Assembly: GCA_018715045.1 (NCBI GenBank)
Contig: DVMH01000030.1
Coordinates: forward strand, 1 to 41,029
Source of the DNA: Candidatus Avidehalobacter gallistercoris
GTDB lineage: Bacteria; Bacillota; Dehalobacteriia; UBA4068; UBA4997
Length of the DNA: 41,029 nt
Direction: 5' to 3'
Shown here: positions 16,494-25,168 of the stretch, piece by piece
How the letters are laid out: each line of letters starts with the position of its first letter
Position numbering within the stretch: position 1 is the stretch's first letter
The notes under the pieces: generated by a model
The model's input: only the letters and a program-made list of their open reading frames with translations
Databases searched by the model: none
Told to the model about the DNA's origin: nothing
Position numbers and translations under genes: made by a program

Positions 16494-18314
16494 ATGATAA
16501 AGTATCGTAAACAAACTTGGATGGTTATATCGTTGTTATGCATACTGTTATTTTTTTGTGGATTATTCTTATATCATAAGAATGAAATGAAAACATCATG
16601 TGATATCAATGAGCGAGAGTTGCTTGATAACATAGAATGTATGAAACAACGCGATGGTGGATTTTGTGAGATTAATATTATAAACTCCAGTACCTTGTAT
16701 ACATACTTATTTGATACTTATAATGCAATATATATTTGTGATAAACTTGATATAGATATACCAGAAAAATATTTAAAAGACTTGGTCGAAACAATGCGTG
16801 AAATGACAATAGAAGATATTATTGTTACTGGTCTTTATGATGATGTTAATAGAACATTGTACTATTTAAAGATAATGGATATGTTAAACATAGATATAGA
16901 TCAAGGCTTAGAAAATACTTTGTTAACGCACATAAAAAATCTTCAAAGTGACGAAGGTTTCTTTTACAACTCGACAAAAGAAAAGAACGAATACGATAAT
17001 TATTTAAAACAATATAAAGAAAATGATCCAATAATATTGGCTACAATGACTAATGCTATTGATATTATTAAAGGTAAAAATCTTGATATAAATAAAGAAA
17101 GTCTGATCCAATGGATTCAAAGATCTTTATCTGTATTATCATATGATGATACGATAAATGATATGAGTATTGCGACAATTGACACTATAATTAAAGCAAT
17201 TAATGAATTAAATCTTGATATTGATATTATTGATTTAGATAATATTAATAAACTTTATCAGAAATATTATGAAAAATTTGAAAGCACAGCTATTGATACT
17301 CTTTATTTATGTGAATTATATGAAATAGGGTAATTTTTACTTGATAACAATTTGGGAACCGTATATATACCTGATTTTTTAAATAAATTAACTAATGCTC
17401 TTGCTGTTGACTTGAAAAAGTATTCTAAAGAAAGTCCTTTTTTTATGTATCATATTATAAAATCAGAGGCTGAAATAATAATTGATCCGAAGTTAAGAAA
17501 AGAAATAGAAAATACTCTTTTTTCTAAGATAACATATAACGGTCTCTTTTCACACTCTACTTATGCTACTTCTGATATAACTAGTACATACTATGCTACT
17601 ATGATATTAGATAAATTGGGGGAAAGGGATAATGATATAATAAGATATATTGAAAATAATCTAAATGATAAAAAAATAGATACTTCACGAATGGCTACAT
17701 CAGAGGTATTGATGTTAATGCAGATTGCTAAAAAGTATAATATTGAACTTGATAAAGCATTTATAAATCATTATTTTAATATAACTTTTGAAAAAGCATT
17801 GAGTGTCAATTATGAAAGGAATAAGAATTTAATTCTATTATTATTCGAAACGGCAAGTCTTTATAACTATAAATATATTGAAGAAAACAGTTTTTTAGAA
17901 AAGATTTTTGATGTATTAGATGCATACGAAAATAACAATGAAATGCTGGGAAATGATAACGATAGTAATATAATAACATTGCAGTTTGTCAATGAATGTG
18001 TTAATTTGAGAATATTATACTTAATTGATCCGAGCAAAGTTAGCAGAGATAGAATTGAAAATTTAATTAATAAGTATAGCCAGAATTACAATATGTTTTT
18101 AGATAGACTTTATGTTACTGCTATTATGGTTCCATTGTTGGAAAAAGTGGAGTACACCAATATAAGACTACCTGAGGATATCGTATATGATCTGAAAAAG
18201 CAATTAAATACACATACAAAGCATAAATTCTTTATGTATTCAACATATGATACTCCAGATTTTGAAAGCACATTTAGTTGCTTAAATATTATCAAATTCT
18301 TACAGCAGAAGTGA
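16494..18314 (+). pseudogene. Membrane-anchored helical-repeat protein interrupted by an in-frame TAA
   Basis: The first part (16494-17333) encodes 279 residues and the rest stays open in the same frame to TGA at 18312-18314, so one TAA (17331-17333) splits a frame of about 606 residues. The N-terminus has one hydrophobic anchor (about residues 9-27), then an extracytoplasmic, mainly helical region. Units such as RDGGFCEINIINSSTLYTYL and NGLFSHSTYATSDITSTYYA follow the GxF...T...Y/A..L pattern of alpha/alpha-toroid proteins (prenyltransferase/terpene cyclase-like repeats). No DxDD catalytic motif is seen, so a binding role is more likely. GGAGGG precedes ATG 16494; the second part has only a TTG at 17352 with no ribosome binding site. 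Very AT-rich. A nonsense mutation, stop readthrough or two real genes are the options; fold assignment is tentative. Confidence 0.65.
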
Positions 18315-18391
18315 GGAGAGTAAAATGTTGAGTTGTCTGGTAGTCTGAGGACGTAGAAAGATGAATTTAATTAGTAAAGCGAGGAAAAATC

Positions 18392-18499
18392 ATGGATCTT
18401 CCAGTAACTGCCTATATTTTTACGATTGTTAATTATGTATTAATAATAGGAATGCTTTATTTATTATATAGGCTATTTAAATATTTCAAAAAAAAATAA
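18392..18499 (+). CDS. Small single-pass membrane peptide, unknown function
   Basis: A 35-residue frame from ATG 18392 to TAA 18497-18499, with GCGAGGAAAA placed 5 bases upstream. It is hydrophobic from about residue 8 to 28 (YIFTIVNYVLIIGMLYLLY) and ends in a basic tail with several Lys. It follows the interrupted repeat protein by 77 bases on the same strand and precedes a terminator, so it may be the last gene of the island's cargo unit. No family recognised. Confidence 0.5.
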   Translation: MDLPVTAYIFTIVNYVLIIGMLYLLYRLFKYFKKK

Positions 18500-18579
18500 A
18501 GCAAGGTATTACTTGTCGATAATAATATATTAGAATGTTGTTGGCAAAATATCTATAAAGGTAGTACTTTTAATTCATA

Positions 18580-18621
18580 AAAAAACAGGTGGTAAAGCAT
18601 ATAGCTTCTCACCTGTTTTTT
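18580..18621. terminator. Bidirectional terminator after the island cargo
   Basis: AAAAAACAGGTG (18580-18591) pairs exactly with CACCTGTTTTTT (18610-18621). Confidence 0.85.
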
Positions 18622-18722
18622 ATATGATTGTTAAGAAATTCTTTGCTGATTTTTGTCGCGCACCTTTGATTGTTGAGATTTTGAATGACAAAGATACCCG
18701 TATTTGCAAGGAGCAGGAAAAT

Positions 18723-18818
18723 ATGATATTATTGAAGCTGCAAGAGGTTAATGACCGCTTAGCGTTCTTTGAAAACTGCATAACTATTTTGGGTATATGC
18801 CATTTGAAGGAGAATTGA
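18723..18818 (+). CDS. Short hypothetical gene upstream of the integrase
   Basis: A 31-residue frame with AAGGAG 8 bases before ATG 18723; the frame is open back to 18624, which would give 64 residues but without a ribosome binding site. The sequence (QEVNDRLAFFENCITI) is amphipathic and may form a coiled helix. Its end contains the AAGGAG that would have served the integrase, as in compact element operons. It may be a remnant. No function is assigned. Confidence 0.35.
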   Translation: MILLKLQEVNDRLAFFENCITILGICHLKEN

Positions 18819-18825
18819 AACAAAT

Positions 18826-19641
18826 AGCAAAAAAATTAAACGGTGCGTAACCGTTAACGATAAACAATATTGGATACGTGCTAATACTGAACAGGAATAT
18901 GCCGATAAACTAATACATTTATTGATGACCGGGTCAGCGCTCCCAAAGTCTATTTTCAAGGATTATGCTATAAAGTGGTTTGAAGTATATTCTAAGCCTA
19001 ATATTGAAATAGTCATCGCTACAACCTATGCGCGCCAGCTAAAGAAATATTTAGTACCATATTTTGGTGATATGGATATTGAAGATATAACTACTGACGA
19101 TATTCAGCGGTTTTTTTAACGGAATGGAGGGTGCAAAGGCTATAAAGTAGAAAGGCATAACTTTGCACCCATTAAGGCTGGAGGAGGTTTTTGGGCTGCA
19201 ATGGTGTGATATAGATGTTGAAAACATGGTGTTGCATATAAGACGGGCTGTAACGCACCCAACGCGCAACAGGCCGGAGATTAAGGATACCAAAACGGCG
19301 GCCAGTGTCAGAGATTTGTGGCTTGCAGAAACGGCAAGGAAATACCGGACAGATGGTGCCGCTGATGATCTTGTGATCGGTGGAAAAAGCCTGTAACCTA
19401 TACACAGGTACGCTGTATGTGTGAGCGCATACAAAAGGACATCAGTTTTACGGAAAACATTACACCTGTCAGGTTTAGAACAACCGTATTAACTGACGTC
19501 TATGATAAAACCAAAGATGTAAAGCAAACGCAATTAGCCGCCGTACATACTACTGCTGCGATAACCCTGAAACATTATATTAAAGGGCGCGGTAATCTGG
19601 CCAATGTTGCTGTAGTTATCGAGAACTCTTATTTGGCATAA
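18826..19641 (+). pseudogene. Tyrosine-family site-specific integrase, decayed
   Basis: The start codon is missing. Readable N-terminal and core-binding parts (TVNDKQYWIRANTEQEYADKL, then TTYARQLKKYLVPYFGDMDIEDI) run to a frameshift in the T tract at about 19110; in the other frame FFNGMEGAKA continues. About 90-100 residues are then absent compared with such integrases. The catalytic region resumes near 19163 with LHPLRLEEVFGLQWCDID (the first catalytic Arg), shifts again at an A run near 19388, and finishes with RFRTTVLTDVYDKTKDVKQ and AAVHTTAAITLKHYIKG, holding the second Arg, the His and the nucleophile Tyr. It lies next to tRNA-Thr, its likely target. No working protein is possible. Confidence 0.85.
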
Positions 19642-19799
19642 TGCCTTAAATTTGGCACGAAAATTGCTCGGTGCAAATCGCTGCAAGCCTTGCTGGGCGC
19701 GGCTTTGCGGGGTGTCACAAGCAAAAGAAATTGCTAAAATGCCAATAATCAGCTATAAAGCAAAAAAAAGGGGGCGTTAATGATGCAGTATTTCATAAA

Positions 19800-19842
19800 A
19801 AGCAAAAGCCCCAAACCCGAGTGAACACTGGGTTTGAGGCTT
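19800..19842 (-). terminator. Present-day terminator of tRNA-Thr
   Basis: On the minus strand, the arm 19842-19830 pairs with 19818-19806 with one mismatch, then a T-rich stretch follows. It lies inside the island, so the element supplied it. The stretch 19642-19799 shows no gene. Confidence 0.75.
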
Positions 19843-19853
19843 CTTAAAAAATC

Positions 19854-19929
<76 letters not shown>

Positions 19930-19947
19930 ACAACTGCCGTGATTTGT

Positions 19948-19976
19948 ATTATACATCGCTGGCGTTATCTTGTCAA
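19948..19976 (-). promoter_or_regulatory. Promoter of tRNA-Thr
   Basis: On the minus strand TTGACA (19976-19971), 17-base spacer, TATAAT (19953-19948): a consensus promoter, so the tRNA should be well expressed. Confidence 0.85.
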
Positions 19977-20028
19977 GCGATTTTTGGCAAAAAGCCGAAA
20001 AAATAATCTTTTTAGAGGTGTGATAAAT

Positions 20029-20490
20029 ATGGAAAAAATTGCCAGTTTTGCGGTTAATCACGATTTGTTAGAAAAGGGTATGTATGTGTCGCGTATCGAC
20101 GGAGACGTTGTGACATACGATATCCGTATGAAAAAGCCCAACGCGGGCGATTATCTGCCGGTGGCGGCGGCGCACACGTTTGAGCATCTTTTTGCCACCT
20201 ATGCCAGAAATTCTGTTTGGGCGTCAAGCGTTTTGTATGTTGGGCCGATGGGCTGCCGTACCGGGTTTTATCTGATTCTCAGGGATGCTGTGAGCCGCGC
20301 GGACGCCATAAAGCTGGTGCAGGATTCTTTCGCTTTCGTGGCTGCATTTACCGGTGAAATTCCGGGGGCGACGCGTCAGGAATGCGGCAATTACCGCGAA
20401 CATGACCTGCCGGGCGCCAAAGCTGTGGCGGCGGACATGCTTGTTGTGCTGGCGGATTGGACGCCGGACAAAATGATTTATGCGAAATAA
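20029..20490 (+). CDS. luxS: S-ribosylhomocysteine lyase
   Basis: A 153-residue Fe/Zn enzyme that cleaves S-ribosylhomocysteine to homocysteine and the AI-2 precursor DPD in the activated methyl cycle. The metal motif HTFEH (His49, His53) is complete, the catalytic Cys76 is in GPMGCRTGFYL, and the third metal ligand Cys119 is in ECGNYREHDL. ATG at 20029 follows GAGGTG at a good distance; the longer opening to 19834 runs through tRNA-Thr and is not real. It lies just outside the island and 13 bases before the flavoprotein gene, with which it probably forms an operon. Confidence 0.96.
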   Translation: MEKIASFAVNHDLLEKGMYVSRIDGDVVTYDIRMKKPNAGDYLPVAAAHTFEHLFATYARNSVWASSVLYVGPMGCRTGFYLILRDAVSRADAIKLVQDSFAFVAAFTGEIPGATRQECGNYREHDLPGAKAVAADMLVVLADWTPDKMIYAK

Positions 20491-20502
20491 GGAGGTGCGG
20501 TT

Positions 20503-21018
20503 ATGCGTCGGAAAGAACGCGAAATGCCGGCGGAATTCGGCTGGCAGGTGGTAGATCAGTGCGACTATGCCGTGCTGGCAATGATAGATACGGCGGGTAT
20601 GCCTTATGCTGTACCGCTTTCTATTGCGCGTGAGGGCGAGAAAATATATTTTCATGCGGCTGGTCAAGGCGATAAAACGGATAATCTGCGTCAAAATCCT
20701 AATATCTGTCTGGTTTGTGTAAGTGATGTGAAGCCGCTGCCGCAGGAGTTTTCCACCGAATATGCCTCGGCAATATTGCGCGGACAGGTGGCGGAAGTAA
20801 CGGACGATACGGAAAAAATTGCGGCTTTGCGTCTGATCTGCCAGCGCTACGCGGCAGCCAATATGGCCGAGTTTGAAAGCGCTATCAGCCGCAGTTTGAA
20901 TCGGACGGCGGTTTGGCGGGTTGATGTAGCTTCTATCACTGCTAAGCGTAAAAAGAACGATAAGTATGGCCGCGAGATGAGATTCGGCCGCATGGATGAT
21001 GGCGAACAGCCGGAATAA
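20503..21018 (+). CDS. Pyridoxamine 5'-phosphate oxidase-like flavoprotein (NimA type)
   Basis: A 171-residue split-barrel flavin-binding protein. The N-terminal MRRKEREM and the segment YAVLAMIDTAGMPYAVPLSIAREGEKIYFHAAGQGDKTDNL match NimA/nitroimidazole-resistance-like proteins, where His and Lys of the FHAAGQGDK loop contact FMN or FAD. The biochemical role of most members is unknown; some reduce nitroimidazoles. It lies 12 bases after luxS with AGGAGGTG upstream, so it is co-transcribed with luxS, and a terminator follows. Confidence 0.85.
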   Translation: MRRKEREMPAEFGWQVVDQCDYAVLAMIDTAGMPYAVPLSIAREGEKIYFHAAGQGDKTDNLRQNPNICLVCVSDVKPLPQEFSTEYASAILRGQVAEVTDDTEKIAALRLICQRYAAANMAEFESAISRSLNRTAVWRVDVASITAKRKKNDKYGREMRFGRMDDGEQPE

Positions 21019-21023
21019 AATTA

Positions 21024-21060
21024 AAAAGTAAGACCCTGCTAGAAGCGGGGTCTTACTTTT
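21024..21060. terminator. Bidirectional terminator between converging genes
   Basis: AAAAGTAAGACCC (21024-21036) pairs exactly with GGGTCTTACTTTT (21048-21060). It serves the NimA-like gene (+) and the purF-like gene (-). Confidence 0.9.
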
Positions 21061-21069
21061 GGCTTTGCT

Positions 21070-22491
21070 TTATTCCTTACCGTTCCAGCAATAGGTACAG
21101 ATCTTATCACGGTCAATACCGATTGCTTCCAACAGGCCGTCCAGCGATTGATAGCCGAGCGAGTCGAAATGAAGTTTTTCACAGATAGCAGAGAGCAGGC
21201 GTTTACCGCGCGTGGTGGTCGCGTCGGCGTATTCCTCCAGGTGTTTTTCGCCCTCGTCACCCTCCAGCTCCTGAACCACGCGCCGTGCCAGCAAGTCCAT
21301 GTCGGAGTTGCCGCGCGAAAAGTTCAGATACTTGCAGCTATACATGATGGGCGGGCAGGCGGAGCGCATATGAACCTCAGAGGCGTTGGATTCGGTCAGA
21401 AAATCTACTGTTTCCCGAAGCTGCGTGCCGCGCACGATAGAATCGTCCACGAAAAGCAGTTTTTTGCCCTCGATCAGTTCCGGAACGGGTATCTGCTTCA
21501 TTTTAGCCACCTGATTGCGCACGTCCTGATTGACAGGCATAAAGGAGCGTGGCCAGGTGGGGGTGTATTTTACAAAAGGCCGGGCAAACGCCATGCCGCT
21601 TTCGCGGGAATATCCGATCGCGTGCGGGATACCGGAATCCGGCATTCCGGCTACATAATCTACTTCTGGCAGTATGCCCTGCTCGCGCTCGTTACGCGCC
21701 ATGATCTCGCCGTTTTTATAGCGCATGACCTCGACGTTCACTCCCTCGTAGTTGGAGTTGGGATAGCCGTAATACGTCCAGAGAAAGGCGCATATCTTCA
21801 TATCTTGCCCGGCAGGAGAAAGAGACTCCACTCCGTCTGCCGTTACCCGCACGATCTCATGCGGCCCCAACTCATAGGCGTTAGTATAGCCCAATTTATG
21901 GTAGGCGAAAGATTCAAACGAAACGCAGTAGCCGTTGTCGTTCTGGCCAATCAGCACCGGGAGACGTCCGCGCTTGTCTCGCGCCACAATCAATCCGTCC
22001 TCTGTCAGCACCAAAATGGTGGAGGAGCCGTCGATCATCTCCTGCGCGTGTAGGATGCCGGATACCAAATCATCCTTTTGGTTGATCAGCGCGGCAGTCA
22101 GCTCGGTGTGATTGATCTTGCCGGAGCTCATCGCCATAAACTGATGCCGGTGGTCGGAAAAATATTTCTTGATCAGCTTGTCCGCGTTATTAATGGCGCC
22201 TACGGTGGTGATAGCGTAAAGCCCAAGATGTGATCGCACGATCAATGGCTGCGGGTCAGAATCGCTGATACAGCCAATACCGAGACGGCCGTGAAAATCA
22301 ATCAGGTCTTTTTCAAACTTGGTGCGAAACGGTGTGTTTTCAATATTGTGAATTTGGCGCTGAAAGCCGCCCGCTGGATCATATACGCACATACCGCCGC
22401 GGCGCGTACCCAGGTGAGAATGGTAATCCACGCCGAAGAACAGATCAAGCACACAGTCCTGTTTCGAGGCGACAGCAAAAAAACCGCCCAT
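21070..22491 (-). CDS. PurF-like amidophosphoribosyltransferase lacking the N-terminal Cys
   Basis: A 473-residue protein with the two PurF domains: an N-terminal class II glutamine amidotransferase (Ntn) fold (about 1-235) and a C-terminal type I phosphoribosyltransferase. The PRPP motif LLFVDDSIVRGTQLRE is intact at about residues 345-360. Classical PurF uses a Cys exposed at position 1 as glutaminase nucleophile (CGxxG); here the protein begins MGGFFAVASKQDC and no Cys is available at that place. The loop DYHSHLGTRRGGM replaces the usual HRGQEGAG. It may therefore use free ammonia or have another role. It is translated 29 bases after purC, with GGGAGGAAG before the ATG, in one operon. Close homologues are often annotated simply as purF. 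Confidence 0.85.
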   Translation of the reverse strand: MGGFFAVASKQDCVLDLFFGVDYHSHLGTRRGGMCVYDPAGGFQRQIHNIENTPFRTKFEKDLIDFHGRLGIGCISDSDPQPLIVRSHLGLYAITTVGAINNADKLIKKYFSDHRHQFMAMSSGKINHTELTAALINQKDDLVSGILHAQEMIDGSSTILVLTEDGLIVARDKRGRLPVLIGQNDNGYCVSFESFAYHKLGYTNAYELGPHEIVRVTADGVESLSPAGQDMKICAFLWTYYGYPNSNYEGVNVEVMRYKNGEIMARNEREQGILPEVDYVAGMPDSGIPHAIGYSRESGMAFARPFVKYTPTWPRSFMPVNQDVRNQVAKMKQIPVPELIEGKKLLFVDDSIVRGTQLRETVDFLTESNASEVHMRSACPPIMYSCKYLNFSRGNSDMDLLARRVVQELEGDEGEKHLEEYADATTTRGKRLLSAICEKLHFDSLGYQSLDGLLEAIGIDRDKICTYCWNGKE

Positions 22492-22520
22492 GGCAATCTT
22501 CCTCCCGATACTTTAAATTT

Positions 22521-23201
22521 TTAGGCAAAGAACAGCTGGGAAAGCGTCATTGGGTCAATGTACTTGCCGTCCTTGTAAACGCGCATATTGCCGGAAGCAA
22601 TCTCGTCGATTAGCATTACCTTGCCGTCCGCGTCATAGCCGAATTCGAACTTGATGTCGTAAAGCGTCAGGCCTTTGGCTTTCAGGTCATCGGCTACGAT
22701 TTGGGTAATCTGCTGCGTCATGCGTTTAATTTCGTCATACTGCTCGCCGGTCATCACGCCCAGAACTATCAGACCGTCACGGGTTACAAGTGGGTCACCC
22801 AGATCATCGTTTTTGAACGTTGTCTCCACATAGGCTGGCAGATCCGCACCCTCTGCGATATATTCGCCGTAGCGGCGGAAAAAGCTTCCTACGGCCTTAT
22901 GGCGGCAGATGACCTCCAGCCCATTACCAAACACTTTGGCGGGCAATACCTCCATCGTTGTCTCCGCAAGATCAGCGCTGACGAAATGCGTTTTGATGCC
23001 CGCGGCATTGATTTTCTCAAAAAAGTAAATGGACATACGCAAATTCACATCACCAACGCCGTCGATGGTGAGCCCGATGGAATTGGCGCCGGGATCGAAA
23101 ACGCCGTCGGTGCCGGTGCAGTCGTCCTTAAACTTCAACAGATAATGGCCGTTTTCCATTTCAAATACGTTTTTAGTTTTGCCGGTGTAAATCAGCTTCA
23201 T
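22521..23201 (-). CDS. purC: Phosphoribosylaminoimidazole-succinocarboxamide synthase
   Basis: A 226-residue ATP-grasp-like enzyme that joins aspartate to CAIR in purine synthesis. The N-terminus [31 protein letters not shown] matches the SAICAR synthetase start, and [20 protein letters not shown] is the nucleotide/Mg segment. The sequence [13 protein letters not shown]-type block (here [20 protein letters not shown]) is also typical. Length is slightly below usual (about 235). GGAGGAGAT precedes ATG at 23201. It is the first gene of a two-gene operon with the Cys-less PurF homologue. Confidence 0.92.
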   Translation of the reverse strand: MKLIYTGKTKNVFEMENGHYLLKFKDDCTGTDGVFDPGANSIGLTIDGVGDVNLRMSIYFFEKINAAGIKTHFVSADLAETTMEVLPAKVFGNGLEVICRHKAVGSFFRRYGEYIAEGADLPAYVETTFKNDDLGDPLVTRDGLIVLGVMTGEQYDEIKRMTQQITQIVADDLKAKGLTLYDIKFEFGYDADGKVMLIDEIASGNMRVYKDGKYIDPMTLSQLFFA

Positions 23202-23260
23202 AATCTTATCTCCTCCATAAAAATTAATTAAACCGCGTATATTTACTGTCAGTACTTTAT

Positions 23261-23290
23261 ATTATAGCAAAATTCGTCCTGGTTCTGCAA
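23261..23290 (-). promoter_or_regulatory. Promoter of the purC operon
   Basis: On the minus strand TTGCAG (23290-23285), an 18-base spacer and TATAAT (23266-23261) preceded by TGC, an extended -10. Confidence 0.6.
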
Positions 23291-23472
23291 GATATAATTT
23301 TAAGCGGCAAAATTTGCGGCGGGGGTATCGTTTATTATTGCCACATTTAGATTTATGTGCCTGTTTACAGCGCCTGTGCAACGAATTATCACCCTGACGG
23401 CAGGATTTTGGCCGACAGGATAGAATAAAATAATGTTTATGGCATTACAAGCAAAAAAGGGGCTTTGGTTAT

Positions 23473-24291
23473 ATGGGGGCATTAGGAACGCTGCTTGCGG
23501 TTACAGGACTGGCGGGCGTAGTAGGGCTTGGTATGGGCGGTTTGCTCGGCACGATGTTTAATTTGAATTCTAACCGCACCGTGGGGTTGCTGTTGAGCCT
23601 GGCGGGTGGCGTGATGCTGGGCGTGGTCTGGTTTGATTTGATACCCGAGGCGTTGGAGACGGATGTTTCAGTGTTAGTGGTGATGACGGCGCTGCTTTTG
23701 GGCGCATTTGCTGTCTATGGTCTGAACACGCTGCTTGACCGTAATGGGGATTCACATTCTCATACGCATACAGAGGAGCATTTGAATGAACTGCAAGACG
23801 TTGATCATCATAAAAATGACCATGGTTCGCTGCTGCGGGCGGGTATGGTCATGGCTTCCGCTATCGCGTTGCATAACCTGCCGGAGGGCATGTCTATTGG
23901 TGCGCTTTATGCAAGCGAGGGAGGGGCTATGGGCGGTGCGGCGTTGCTGCTGGCAGTGCTGGTTGGTCTGCACAATATTCCAGCAGGCATGGCCATTGCC
24001 GTCACGATGGTTAGCGGTAGCATGGCTAAAGGTAAGGCGGTGCTGCTGACGGCGCTTTCAGGCGTGCCTACGCTTATAGGTGCGCTCTGCGGCTTCTGGC
24101 TGGGCGATATTAGCGAGCTGGGGCTGGCGTTAAGCTTGTCGTTTGCCGGTGGGGCAATGCTATATGTCGTTAATAGCGAGCTTATCCCGGAGGCCAATTT
24201 GTTATACCGCAGCAAGCTGCCAGCGTTTTGCGTGATTGTCGGTGTTGTGATTGCCATGTCTTTCATTTATTATCTGGATTTTGGCGGCTGA
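23473..24291 (+). CDS. ZIP-family divalent metal transporter
   Basis: A 272-residue membrane protein of eight predicted helices. The family signature HNLPEGMSIG at about residues 134-143 holds the transport-site His and Glu, and a second site HNIPAGMAIA follows at about 166-175. Between helices 3 and 4 is the His-rich cytoplasmic loop (SHSHTHTEEH and HHKNDH), usual for ZIP carriers. Substrate is probably Zn2+, Mn2+ or Fe2+. The ribosome binding site is weak (AAAAAGGGG 10 or more bases before ATG 23473). The 180 bases upstream (23291-23472) hold no recognised riboswitch or clear promoter. Confidence 0.9.
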   Translation: MGALGTLLAVTGLAGVVGLGMGGLLGTMFNLNSNRTVGLLLSLAGGVMLGVVWFDLIPEALETDVSVLVVMTALLLGAFAVYGLNTLLDRNGDSHSHTHTEEHLNELQDVDHHKNDHGSLLRAGMVMASAIALHNLPEGMSIGALYASEGGAMGGAALLLAVLVGLHNIPAGMAIAVTMVSGSMAKGKAVLLTALSGVPTLIGALCGFWLGDISELGLALSLSFAGGAMLYVVNSELIPEANLLYRSKLPAFCVIVGVVIAMSFIYYLDFGG

Positions 24292-24295
24292 TTGT

Positions 24296-24324
24296 TTGCA
24301 ATCTGTTCGCAGTCATGTTACAAT
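24296..24324 (+). promoter_or_regulatory. Promoter of cobI
   Basis: TTGCAA (24296-24301), 17-base spacer, TACAAT (24319-24324) preceded by TGT. The leader to the start codon is only about 50 bases, too short for a cobalamin riboswitch. Confidence 0.7.
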
Positions 24325-24376
24325 AAACAGGCAATGTTCTATTAAAACGACATAATTTTTAGGAGGTATCGTTTGA

Positions 24377-25063
24377 ATGGCCGGAAAATTGTATGGTGTG
24401 GGCGTAGGCCCCGGGGATAAAGAACTGGTGACGCTGAAAGCGCTGCGGGTGCTGAAAGAGTGCGGCGTGGTGGCTGTGCCCAAGATGAAAAGTGGCGAGA
24501 CTACGGCCTATAATATTGTGGCCGATTACATACCCGAAAAGCCTGTTATGGAATGTTTCATGCCGATGAGCAAGGATTTTGACGAGCTTCAGAAGAATTA
24601 CGAGGCTATTGCCGATATGGTGGAGCAGCATTTGAAGCAGGGCAAGGACGTGGCGTTTGTCACGCTGGGCGACCCGACGGTTTATTCCACCTATATGCAG
24701 ATTAACGCAATCATTCTGGCGCGCGGCTATGAGACGGAACTGATTCCTGGCATTACTTCTTTTTGTGCGGCGGCGGCGCGGCTGAATATGCCTCTCTGTG
24801 AGCGCGACGAGCCGCTGATCGTGCTGCCCGCTTCGTATAAAGAGGTGCGCGAGGGGATCAAACTCCGCGGCAATAAGGTGCTGATGAAAGCTGCCCGTTC
24901 GGTGATGGAAGTGCGCGATATGCTGGCGGAGGAGGGACTGCTGGAAAAGAGCAGCATGGTGGAATGCTGCGGTATGCCGAATGAGAAGATTTACCGGAAT
25001 ATGGCGGATATGCAGGAAAGCTCCACCTATTTTTCTTTGATTATCGTTAAGGATAGGGATTAA
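24377..25063 (+). CDS. cobI: Precorrin-2/cobalt-factor-2 C20-methyltransferase
   Basis: A 228-residue SAM-dependent methyltransferase of corrin ring synthesis (CobI/CbiL). The N-terminal GVGVGPGDKELVTLKALRVLKE at residues 6-27 is the SAM-site loop of the tetrapyrrole methylase family, the FVTLGDPTVYSTYMQIN block is at about residues 94-110, and IPGITSFCAAAARLNMPL with the substrate-contacting residues follows. GAGGTAT (AGGAGG at 24361) precedes ATG 24377. It is the only corrin ring methylase gene in the window; the other corrinoid genes lie 3.5 kb further on. Whether the pathway is cobalt-early (CbiL) is suggested by the CbiK chelatase nearby. Confidence 0.9.
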   Translation: MAGKLYGVGVGPGDKELVTLKALRVLKECGVVAVPKMKSGETTAYNIVADYIPEKPVMECFMPMSKDFDELQKNYEAIADMVEQHLKQGKDVAFVTLGDPTVYSTYMQINAIILARGYETELIPGITSFCAAAARLNMPLCERDEPLIVLPASYKEVREGIKLRGNKVLMKAARSVMEVRDMLAEEGLLEKSSMVECCGMPNEKIYRNMADMQESSTYFSLIIVKDRD

Positions 25064-25072
25064 TTTTTTTGT

Positions 25073-25136
25073 AAAGCGCAGTAAGACGTCCTGCTTGGGG
25101 TGTTGACCAGGCAGGGCGGGCGGGCTGCGCTGTTTT
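25073..25136 (+). terminator. Possible long terminator between cobI and the ABC genes
   Basis: AGCGCAG (25075-25081) can pair with CTGCGCT (25125-25131), with an inner CCTGC/GCAGG pair and a TTTT following. Loop parts are long, so this is tentative. Confidence 0.35.
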
Positions 25137-25168
25137 GCATTATTTCATACTTAAGCGGAGGGCGCGGC

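Noticed and set aside
23291-23472. A possible metal riboswitch before the ZIP transporter
   Set aside because: I looked for the conserved blocks of Mn2+ and Ni/Co riboswitches and did not find them.
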